The translations under genes and the position numbers were made by a program. From Pavlovales sp. CCMP2436 (Eukaryota > Haptophyta > Pavlovophyceae > Pavlovales): DNA of 15,419 nucleotides. Location of the stretch: contig MU631415.1 of the NCBI GenBank assembly GCA_026770615.1, positions 99,403-114,821 of the forward strand, written 5' to 3'. Positions 7,964 to 15,125 of the stretch are shown here, one piece after another. The notes below the pieces were generated by a model that made no database searches, had not been told where the DNA came from, and saw only the letters and a program-made list of their open reading frames with translations. Position 1 is the first letter of the stretch, and the number at the start of each line of letters is the position of its first letter.

Positions 7964-8752
7964 CTAAACCTGATGATCACCGTCGTGAATGGGTACAATC
8001 TCGGACGCTGGGTTGGCCCGGGCGTTGGATCCGCAGAACGCGCTGCCGAGCGGGGCCACGGCCCCCGCTGTTGGCCACACCCGAGCATCCGTCCATTGCA
8101 CGTCCAGCTTGGCCCCGGAGGCAGTGTCCGTTGAATTATTGCTTTCAATCGCGCGCAGAGCTGGTCGATATATCATGATGAAAGCACACGCGGTGAATAA
8201 AATCGAGCCGGTCAGCCAGCAGTCTCGTGCCCAGCGCGCTTTTAACTGCCAACACTCAGATCCAGGGGCACACGAGCCGCCAACCTTTGGAATCACCATC
8301 AGTAGGGACCCGGTCAGCCAGTAGAGCGCTCCCGTAGCGACGCTGAGCTCGATGCTCATGATGGCCAGGGCGAAACCGCACGCCTTGCCGTCTGCGCGAC
8401 CACTCTCCGCCGCTGCCAGCTGTCGCACCTTCAAAAGCTGCGCTGTGACTATGAGCGCAGAGCCGCAAATGTATACGAACAGCACACCTTGGCGATCGAG
8501 CAGCAATCCGATTGAGCCGATGACGTAACAGATCGAGGCGGCGGTAGAGAGCGCGTTGGCCTGCAAGGGCAAATCGGGTGTAGCCGTCCACAGTTCATGC
8601 AGGCCCACGCAGAGGTATAGGGACGAGCCGGCAAGGTAGAGCAACGCGGCGACGAGGAAGCGAGGCGGCCATCCGTCCCAGTAGTAGGCGGCGGTTCCGC
8701 TGCAGAAGGCGAGCCCACCAACGCAGCAGATGGCGGATTGTACGCTTGGCAT
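7964..8752 (-). CDS. Multi-pass membrane protein of unknown function, internal GS repeats
   Basis: An intronless frame of 262 residues from ATG (8750-8752) to TAG (7964-7966). Hydrophobic segments at about residues 5-24, 32-51, 67-85, 88-107, 125-155 (one long or two short) and 178-196 predict six or seven membrane spans. Each of the later spans carries a related motif: YLAGSSLYL (39), YVIGSIGLLL (76), YICGSALIV (94), YWLTGSLLMVI (144), CWLTGSILFTA (178). This suggests ancestral duplication of a helix. The pattern recalls YrhK-type membrane domains (GSxLFxxGS), but I am not confident of that family. The C-terminal 60 residues (from about 200) are hydrophilic with NNST. No signal peptide cleavage site is evident. 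Length and hydrophobic periodicity make it a credible gene. Substrate and location are unknown. Confidence 0.68.
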   Translation of the reverse strand: MPSVQSAICCVGGLAFCSGTAAYYWDGWPPRFLVAALLYLAGSSLYLCVGLHELWTATPDLPLQANALSTAASICYVIGSIGLLLDRQGVLFVYICGSALIVTAQLLKVRQLAAAESGRADGKACGFALAIMSIELSVATGALYWLTGSLLMVIPKVGGSCAPGSECWQLKARWARDCWLTGSILFTACAFIMIYRPALRAIESNNSTDTASGAKLDVQWTDARVWPTAGAVAPLGSAFCGSNARANPASEIVPIHDGDHQV

Positions 8753-8910
8753 GCGAGCTGACGTAGAAGAATCGCCAATGCACGCTCTCCGCTGCAGAGC
8801 CGGGACGGCAATTTTGTGATTGTAATTTGGTCAGAGTGTCTTTATTTAGCCTTCAAGATTTAAATATTTAAGGTCTCGCTCGGAGAGTGGCTAACCCAAT
8901 CCGGCAGAAC

Positions 8911-8949
8911 ACACACACACACAGACAGACACAACACGCACACACACAG
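8911..8949. repeat. CA/CAGA microsatellite
   Basis: ACACACACACAGACAGACACAACACGCACACACACAG-type repeat in the spacer upstream of the minus-strand membrane protein gene. The rest of 8753-9029 shows no gene. Confidence 0.9.
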
Positions 8950-9029
8950 AGGCGTGTGACAGTCATGTTGAGTGACGTAGCCAGGCGTAGAAGCCGCGCA
9001 GATAGCTGTTGACGAGACCGAAAAAAATG

Positions 9030-9420
9030 GCGCGAGGGCAAGTGTTCGATATGTAAATACCTAGAAACACGTCCGTCCCCTGACAGATCTCCACCGGACC
9101 CAAACGTTGAGAAGACACTCGGATCCAAGGACATTAGCAGGGCACACGGATACCGTCGTCACCACTGAGGCAGATCAGACACAATCGACGACTCTCTGAC
9201 TGGTGCGCTGACCGGGCGCTACTGCATCTCGCTCAGTCTCGAAATGCAGCTATTGCGTTGCATATAATAAACAGAAAAACACAATTTCTGGCAGCATGTA
9301 TCCCACAGTGAGATTCATTTCTACGATGTGAAAGAATCGCACGGTATGGGGCTCATTTTGGTTGATTGTGGTCCCGGTCGTCTACCCCATCCCCCTTAGG
9401 AGAGGGGCCTCGGGCTCAAT
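9030..9420 (+). repeat. Dispersed repeat family A, long copy with empty MITE site
   Basis: Aligns with 14720-15125: GGCAAGTGTTCG..TGTAAATACCTAG, ACGTCCGTCCC, AGATCT(A/C), GACACTC(G/A)GATCCA(A/G)GGA, GCACACGGATACCGTC, GATCAG, CAC.A.GATCGACGACT, TGG(T/C)GCGCTGACCG, GAAAATGCAGC and, after a divergent middle, CTA(T/C)CCCA(C/T)CCC...GGGCCTCGGGC. A single TCCACCGG at 9090-9097 marks the empty site corresponding to the insertion at 1948-2102. Confidence 0.78.
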
Positions 9421-9426
9421 ATGCTG

Positions 9427-9483
9427 GGGGGTGTGTGTGTGTGTGTACGTGTGTGTGTGTGTGTGTGTGTATGTGTGTGTGTG
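9427..9483. repeat. GT microsatellite
   Basis: (GT)n interrupted by GTAC and GTAT, in a spacer directly after the family A copy. A valine/cysteine-rich open frame here is an artefact of the repeat. Confidence 0.95.
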
Positions 9484-9954
9484 CTGCACTGTGAAACGAA
9501 ATGATTTTAGTGTTCCGTATTGTCAGCCCTTGTTCTTTATTACATAGGGATTGCCGGTGCGAAAAATCTCATATTTTAAGAGATAACCATCCTATACTAC
9601 AATTTAGAGGGTTTCGCCTACTCTTTTCGCGGGATGTCTCCTGCGCGCCTTTAACGGGGCTTGCGGACCTGTGGCGCTCGGGCCTAGATCAAAACCCAGC
9701 GGCGAGGAACATTTTACTTAATTCGTGCCCACCGCAGTAGCGGCCTTTTGCACGTTAAAGCACGCGTCATTGTTTGAAGTCAAAAGCGTAAATTTTTGGT
9801 TCAAAGTATCACATTATTACACGCTAGATTGCCGGCCCCAGTAGTTTTAGGTCAGATTTAGAAGATCATATAGTCTCACGGCTTCTCGAGATCGGTTGTG
9901 GAGACGATCGACGGGTTGTGCCCATGCATGGCGGTGGCAGCTGCGGTGGCAAGA
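9484..9954. other. Gene-free stretch, nothing recognised
   Basis: Unique sequence 3' of the minus-strand DUF4291 gene. A 79-codon plus-strand frame (9501-9740) has no recognisable motif. No repeat or RNA gene was seen. Confidence 0.45.
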
Positions 9955-10563
9955 TCAGATGACGCAGCCAGCGGGCAGCGGGTAGATGGCCTCGGTTTGG
10001 AGCAGCGACGTGGCCCCTACGATGTCGTCACATTCGAGAAGCTCGCCGACCGATCGAAAGAGCTCAGTCACGTCCGTGATCATAGCGATGCTTTCGCGAC
10101 CGTAGCGATCTGCTGTCGTGCCGCGCACGCCCATTTGTAGCGATCGCACACCGGAGATTTGATGCGTACGCCCCTCGCGCCCGCACGCACCGCCAAGCGC
10201 TCGCTCAGGATCCCACTGCACAACAATGTCGTCGCACGAGCCCGCTGCCCAAGCGCTCCGTGGTGGCTGCGCTGCGACGGGGATGGTCCCACGGAGCATT
10301 TCGTCGAAGGCGCCTCGGTGCAGGTCGACCGCAAGCACGCGCGCTTGATTTGCGTCCTTGCTCGCCCAGCCGCACCGGTAGCCCATCCACACGAATGAAG
10401 GCTTAACCCACGTCATGCGCGAGTTGGACCAGGGTGCAACAAATGCCTGCGCTGCGATGGCAGCGTCTGCAATCGCGTGGTTGTACGCCTGATACACGCG
10501 GACTGTGTCTGTCGAGTAGACCGCGCGGATCTCGCATATGCGTCCGCAGTGACGAGAACCCAT
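9955..10563 (-). CDS. DUF4291 family protein
   Basis: Intronless frame of 202 residues from ATG (10561-10563) to TGA (9955-9957). Conserved DUF4291 blocks appear in order: EIRAVY (11-16), VRVYQAY (21-27), IADAAIAAQ..FV (31-42), RMTWVKPSFVWMGYRCGWA (49-67), ARVLAVDLHR.AFD (74-87), VQWDPER (115-121), RSLQMGVRG (140-148), ITDVTELFR (162-170) and AIYPLP (192-197). The length matches the family, which is widespread in bacteria and fungi and has no established biochemical role that I can cite. The frame stays open upstream to 10683, but that extension (MTSQKKTKK...) lies in a duplicated repeat unit and a poly-A/T tract, so the internal methionine just before the domain is preferred. Lack of introns and the family's distribution allow horizontal acquisition, which is unproven. 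Confidence 0.9.
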   Translation of the reverse strand: MGSRHCGRICEIRAVYSTDTVRVYQAYNHAIADAAIAAQAFVAPWSNSRMTWVKPSFVWMGYRCGWASKDANQARVLAVDLHRGAFDEMLRGTIPVAAQPPRSAWAAGSCDDIVVQWDPERALGGACGREGRTHQISGVRSLQMGVRGTTADRYGRESIAMITDVTELFRSVGELLECDDIVGATSLLQTEAIYPLPAGCVI

Positions 10564-10594
10564 TGTTGCACAGTGTGAACGCGCGAGGGCTAAG

Positions 10595-10850
10595 AGTGCT
10601 CCGCTGTCCGCGATGGACTGGTACTGTACCCCCCTGTCGGGGATTTTCATGCACGTTTTTTTTGTTTTTTTTTGGCTCGTCATGGTTCTCGGGTGGATGG
10701 ATGCCTGCCATGTTCGGGCACCTTCCTCCTTCAGCGGACTGGTCGTAAACTAAGAGTGCCAATCGTCGTCCGCGATGACAGGACGTCGTGAACTGTCGAG
10801 TGTCGGGCTATACTGATTACTGTACCCCCTGTCGGGGATTTGCGTTCCCG
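10595..10850. repeat. Duplicated unit upstream of the DUF4291 gene (family D)
   Basis: The block CTAAGAGTGC...GTCCGCGATG...TACTGTACCCCC(C)TGTCGGGGATTT occurs at about 10597-10645 and, expanded by an insertion, at about 10747-10840. The first copy overlaps the 5' end of the extended DUF4291 frame. It contains CCCC..TGTCGGGG, a small inverted pair. Confidence 0.72.
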
Positions 10851-11290
10851 GGCTGGTGAACAGATTCTCAAAGAAATCGTGTACATCTTTCTAAACGGTA
10901 TAGCCCATCCCGCCCGAGCGGCCGAGACCTTGATATCGCGTCCACCTTAGTCCTCATCCAGCGCTGGTCAGCACATGGACTAATCGCGGCGAGTGAATAT
11001 CGATCACGCTGCCGTCGTTCGAACGCTCTCTCTCCGCGCATGCTGCAACCGAGTACGAGATTTGTATGGTAATGAATCAATCCAATCTAAATCCTGTCAG
11101 TTAAAGTTTTGGGTGGACACTCGAGCCTCTGAGGCAGTCGTGCATTCATCCACCGTCCTCTTACAGACGGTGCTATCAACTGGTCGTCCGCGATACTACT
11201 GTCGTGAAATCGCCAGGGTACATCTGTCTAAACGGTATCGCCCATCCCGTTCGCGGCCGAGACCTTGATGCACGCGTCCATTCTTCGGAA
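10763..11290 (+). repeat. Direct repeat pair (family C)
   Basis: Sequence at about 10868-10955 (AAATCG.GTACATCT.TCTAAACGGTAT.GCCCATCCCG...GCGGCCGAGACCTTGAT..CGCGTCCA) recurs at about 11208-11281 with few changes. Both copies have GTCGTCCGCGAT upstream (10766 and 11182) and GTCGTGAA, but the first has an extra stretch that includes the family D block. The second copy ends about 110 bp before the degenerate transposon-type frame at 11400. The sequence between the copies shows no gene. Confidence 0.75.
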
Positions 11291-11399
11291 GGGAACTAAA
11301 AGAAAATAATCGCTCTCCGAGACGCGCTCGGCCGCCTTCGTCGCGTCGGCGGCACGCGCAGCGACCTCCTTCCTCGATCAGCACGACGCGACGGGCACA

Positions 11400-12843
11400 A
11401 TGAAGGTGCACGGCGTCCTCGAGCGGCCGTCGATCGCGGAGCGAATCGGGCGTGACTCCTACGCCGTACCCGGGTCGCAGGGCTGGAGGAAGTTCGGCGA
11501 CTCCGGCTCACGCCTCGGCGCGGCAATCATCGCGACCGGCACCGCCCTGCACGCTCGCGTGCCACCCGGGTACACGGGCGAGCTCCGCGTGCTACGTGTG
11601 CCCCCAGAGGAGATGGGCTTGCGCGGCAAGGGGCTGCACGGCGCCGGCCTGCAGGCGGCCATCACGTCGGACCTTCAGCAGATTGAGCACGAGACGCTGA
11701 GTGAGCAGCTCGCGCACCGGCCGCGTGGAGACCGCCAGATGCAGCTCTTCCGCAGCATCTCGCGCGAGAGCATGATCGTCTTCACGGTACTCCCTGCCGG
11801 TCTCGCCAATGTGCCCAACGACAAGTGGACCGAGATATCCGCACGCGCCCTCGGCCTCCCGAGCCCCGCGTGCGCTCACCTCGTCGGGCGCCCACTCCCC
11901 CAAGTCTCCGGCCGCAACACCACACACGTCGACCCCTACGACACGTCGACCCCTACGGCGACATGCTCGCTGCAGCCACCAATTTTCAGGGCGGCCACTT
12001 CGCCAAGCTTCAGCAAGACCCCGTCGTCAGGGCGGTCGCGCGCTTCGCGACCGTGTATGGCTGCACCCAAGCCCAGGCGGAGAACTCAGAGATTTTCGGC
12101 TCCGTTCTGCGGCAGAACCCGGTTCGATGCGGACCGAGGAGGCGCTTCTCCGCGCGCGCGCGGTTACAGTCGACGTCTACGTGGAGCTCGACCAGCCTGA
12201 TGGACAGGCCGCCGTTGGTCACATCGTCGAGATGAAGACGGTTCGCTACGGCCTAACGCACTACAACGCGGTCGCGCCGACGCGCGGCCACGCGGTAGAG
12301 AACCGCTCGGGCAAGCTCGACGCTGAGCGCAGGAGGCAGCTCCAGCAGACCGACCGCGAGGTTTTTGGCACGCGAGAGGGCCAGGTGGGACCGATGGAGC
12401 AGCGCCTCAACGGCTTCCCCCCCGTCATCGGCATAGCGACCGGCGGCTTCGGGGAGCAGTCAAAGAGCCTCGACAACCTTTTCAAGAACTTCGCTGGCAT
12501 GGGCGCGGAGACGTGGATGGGCAAGCTCAGCGCGCCGACGACGATGCAGGCGCGCAACACGCTTCTCAGGCTCATGCGCAAGGAGCTCGGGAGTGATCGT
12601 GGCGCGGCCACGCCAGGCTCATCCTTGTCCGCGCGCGCTCGCTGCACACGCAGACTGCGCGCGTGGCCGCTGGTGCCCGGGATGAACCTTACTTCCAGCA
12701 CACCGGCCGCTCGGCAAACGGGCCAGAGGACGCCCCTGCGCACGCGGACGGCGCGTACCGTGACGACAACTGGCGCAGCCACAATGCCGACCGGGGCGCA
12801 CGCCTCGCGCGGTGGCCGCGGCGGACAGGGCAACCGCACCTAA
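11400..12843 (+). pseudogene. Frameshifted transposon-type ORF with PD-(D/E)XK-like nuclease core
   Basis: One ancestral protein can be followed through successive frames: 11400 to about 11940; about 11950-12120; about 12124-12600; about 12603-12843. The frame is also open back to 11312, so the true start may be earlier. The first switch coincides with an exact 17-bp tandem duplication (11924-11940 = 11941-11957); the others need small indels near 12120 and 12600. The third segment has VDVYVELD (about 12169) then VEMKTVRYG (about 12229), matching the D...(D/E)xK spacing of a PD-(D/E)XK nuclease, then a GPMEQRL...GIATGGFGE region. The fourth has RLILVRARS. From memory, this organisation resembles the nuclease-containing region of reverse-transcriptase (LINE-like) elements in algae and dinoflagellates. 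No reverse transcriptase is present here. A repeat B copy lies just downstream. Confidence 0.62.
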
Positions 12844-12864
12844 ATGGACGTGAGCGTTGTGTGT

Positions 12865-12883
12865 GGGGGGGGGGAGGGAGGGG
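12865..12883 (+). other. G-run, possible G-quadruplex
   Basis: Ten G, then AGGGAGGGG, can supply four G-tracts on the plus strand. It lies between the degenerate transposon frame and repeat B copy 3. Confidence 0.5.
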
Positions 12884-12912
12884 AGCCTGTGGCAATTGCT
12901 ACGAGTTCATCA

Positions 12913-13015
12913 CCAACCTCACCTCTACCGCCACCATTCCTGCTGCCAGGACTAACGTCTGACAGCGACTAAGTCAGTGAGTGAACAACACCTGTTGAAC
13001 CATGCTGAGCCGCTA
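12913..13015 (+). repeat. Dispersed repeat family B, copy 3
   Basis: Aligns with 1160-1260: CAACCTCACCTCTACC.CCAC, GC(T/C)(A/G)CCAGGACTAA(T/C)GTCTGAC, CAGTGAGTGAACA, GTTGAACCATGCT(A/G)AGCCGCTA. It sits about 70 bp after the end of the transposon-type frame, a position that would suit the element's 3' terminal sequence. Confidence 0.78.
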
Positions 13016-13486
13016 TATATGTATAAAAGCTGACTAAAAGAATATTATTTTCGCGATTACGCTATTTTTGCAAAAACCTTTTTCCGCGTGGACCGATGAT
13101 TTTTGGGGGGCCTTCCATTTCGCGTGAACAGGTATCACGGGAGGTCCCTAAAGAGATTTCTGTACGCGGCCCAGGTCAAGTACCTCCAGCTGCGTCCATT
13201 CAGCTGAAGGGCCATCACTGACAAAAATTATATCATTGAGTTGCCGAACGCGCCCATGTCCTCTCCATCTCCTCGTTGCCGCTGCCGTCGTCCCTGTGAT
13301 GCTATCGCCCTCGTCCCAGCCACCCACGTTCGCCGTACACACAGCTGCCCATGTTCTTAGTGAACAGCATGCAGTAACTAACTCGGGCGTGACCCTCACC
13401 TGCACCCGGTGCACTCAAATCCATCTCAAATCCCTCGAGGGCCACTCACTCCCGCGGGCGCAAGAGTGAGCGAGAGAGAGGCAGCT
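13016..13486. other. Spacer upstream of the ankyrin gene
   Basis: Begins AT-rich and becomes pyrimidine-rich (13257-13330, TCCTCTCCATCTCCTCG...). No gene is supported. The ankyrin frame is open from 13409, so 13409-13486 could add 26 residues if that upstream ATG is used, but those residues (MHSNPSQIPR...) show no domain. The later ATG at 13487 is preferred because it follows a purine-rich leader and precedes the NLS-like segment; this choice is uncertain. Confidence 0.45.
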
Positions 13487-14523
13487 ATGCACTCACCCGC
13501 ACGCGCCTCCCGCGGCCGCAAGCGCGCGCGCTATGGCGACGACGAGCCGGCCTCGGCCGTAGCCAAGGCCGAGATGCTCATTGCGAGCCCGCGCGGGCTG
13601 AGCCTGCTGCTCGAAGTGCGCGCACTGCTCGGTTCGATGGCGAAGCGGCGCGCCCAGATCAACACGCGCCTGTGCACGATCAACATGCGCCTCGACGCGC
13701 TCGCCGACGCGCCCAGAGGCGGTCCGTGCACAGGCTCTGCGAGCGCCCATCTCCAGAGCCCGCCTCCGTCGCTGATCGACGATTTCCCCGCCGAGCTGCT
13801 CGCGCTCGTCGCGGGCGCGCTCGAGCCTGATGACGAGATGCCGGCCGCGCTCACTTATCGCAAGCTGCGTGCGGCGGTTGCGCTCGCGCTGCAGCAAAAC
13901 GGCCGGGCCGGATTGACGACGCTGGCCCGCAGCGCTCTCACCTCGCTGCGCAAGCTGACCTGTGCGGTCTCTTGCCGACTGCCGATGCGGGCGGAGTTGT
14001 GCGATGGGTTCGCCAGAGAGGGGCGGCTGGTGGAGATTAGCTGGCTGCACGCGCAGGGCTGCCCGTTGCGCGAGAGCACATGCTGGAGCGCAGCAGAAGG
14101 TGGCCAAATGAGTGTGCTGCAATGGTTTCATGGCAACGGCTGCCCGTCGGATGAGAATCCTTGCGGGCATGCAGCTTTTGGTGGCCACTTCCAGGTGCTT
14201 CAATGGGCACGTGCGAACGACTGCCCGTGGGGTGAGGGCACGTGTATGAGCGCAGCATAAGGTGGCCAATTAGAGGTGCTGATCCGGCTGCGTACAAACG
14301 GCTGCCCGTGGACTCTTAGTACGCAGCGCTCGGTGGCCACCTTGCTCTACTGCAATATGCACGTGCTGCCGGCTGCCCGTGGAGCTATGATATTTGCCTG
14401 GGAGCCGCTCGCAATGGCTATTTGGCTCTGCTACAATGGGCACGTGCGAACGACTGCGAGTGGGACGAGGAGAAAACCTGCAGAGCAGCTGTGCGCGGGG
14501 GCCACCTGGTTCTGCTGCAGTGA
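13487..14523 (+). CDS. Ankyrin-repeat protein, decaying; possible model join(13487..14231, 14327..14523)
   Basis: From ATG 13487 the frame has a basic NLS-like RGRKRAR (about residue 9), a helical, possibly coiled-coil segment (about 25-75), an F-box-like motif FPAELLALVAGAL (about 101), then protist-type ankyrin repeats with the signature GGxxxVLQWxxxNGCPxxExxC. Read straight through, it stops at a TAA (14258-14260) exactly where the repeat consensus has AAEGG, giving 257 residues. The repeats continue, but with a frameshift near 14321-14325. A GT-AG excision of 14232-14326 (donor G|GTGAGG, acceptor ACGCAG|CG) removes both lesions in frame and gives 313 residues ending at TGA 14521-14523, where the consensus has LQWA. 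Such proteins usually act as binding scaffolds. Whether this is a spliced gene or a pseudogene cannot be settled here. Confidence 0.62.
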
Positions 14524-14757
14524 GCGTGTACCAACAGCTGTGACTTGGGCTCGCTTACGTGTGACGGTACTCGCGAGCTGATGCATATGGAACCTATCGA
14601 GCTCATGGATGACCCGGTCTTTGTTGAGGAGAACCCGATGATGGAGGGCTTGGAGCCGTTGGGATGGATGAAGGACGAGTACGAGAGCGAGGAGACCGCG
14701 CGGCAGAGGCATTCGATGGTCGAGGTGATCGTGGGGTGGCTGCGTGTAAGTTTCTAG
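14524..14757 (+). pseudogene. Detached C-terminal part of the ankyrin-repeat gene
   Basis: The frame stays open after the TGA at 14521 up to a TAG at 14755-14757. It begins with a degraded repeat (ACTNSCDLGSLTC) and then an acidic C-terminal tail (ELMDDPVFVEEN, DEYESEETARQ) ending GWLRVSF. In repeats upstream the codon at 14521 is TGG (LQWA), so a single G-to-A change would have cut this tail off. An alternative is translation from an internal start. The last codons contain GTAAGT (14745-14750), a perfect donor-like word, and lie within dispersed repeat family A. Confidence 0.55.
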
Positions 14758-15125
14758 TTAAACGTCCGGACCCGGGAAGATCTACTGGATTTTAAGTGCT
14801 GAAAAACACTCAGATCCAGGGATCCACCCCGAGCACACGGATACCGTCCCCACTGCTGATCAGTTCAGCCACACGACGATCGACGACTGACGACTCTCGA
14901 CTGGCGCGCTGACCGACCTCCACTGCTCCCTCTTGCGTCGTCTGAAAATGCAGCACCGTCTGCAAGTGCGGCCCACCTTCGCGCATCCCAAACATTACTT
15001 CCTCGCTAGCCTGGCTCGCATGTATTGAGATTTTTGCCCGGGGGCAAAAAACCACAAATATGCGCGGCTTATTTGCTGGCTCATTCTATCCCACCCCTTG
15101 ATGGGGGTGGGCCTCGGGCGCAGGA
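14720..15125 (+). repeat. Dispersed repeat family A, copy overlapping the ankyrin 3' end
   Basis: Starts inside the ankyrin C-terminal tail (GAGGTGATCGTGG..TGGCTGCGTGTAAGTTTCTAG) and continues as the presumed 3' untranslated region: ACGTCCGGACCC, AGATCTACTGGA, GCACACGGATACCGTCCCC, GATCGACGACT, GGCGCGCTGACCGAC, GAAAATGCAGC, then CTATCCCACCCC...GGGCCTCGGGCGC. It aligns with 3745-3905, 9030-9420 and, in reverse, 2160-1905. Confidence 0.75.
15031..15050. other. Hairpin TTTTTGCCC-GG-GGGCAAAAA
   Basis: Perfect 9-bp arms (15031-15039 and 15042-15050) with a 2-nt centre, inside family A copy 14720-15125. No equivalent is visible in the 9030-9420 copy at the same place. Function unknown. Confidence 0.6.

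Noticed and set aside
10080..10748. Overlapping frames on both strands across the DUF4291 gene
   Set aside because: Shadows of the DUF4291 coding sequence, whose motifs fix strand and frame.
11809..12843. 344-codon open frame taken as one intact gene
   Set aside because: Only about 12124-12600 of it reads as the ancestral protein; the first and last parts are shadows of the adjacent shifted frames.
1155..13015. Repeat B copies as a CRISPR-like array
   Set aside because: Copies are far apart, about 60-100 bp, diverged and without regular spacers; the setting is eukaryotic.
13493..14269. Minus-strand 258-codon frame opposite the ankyrin gene
   Set aside because: Mirror of GC-rich ankyrin coding sequence; the repeat signature GGxxxVLQW...GCP is on the plus strand.
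14258..14523. Stop codons read as sense (recoding or selenocysteine)
   Set aside because: Both a TAA and a TGA plus a frameshift occur in one gene, while the other genes use TAG, TGA and TAA as ordinary stops. Decay or splicing explains it better.
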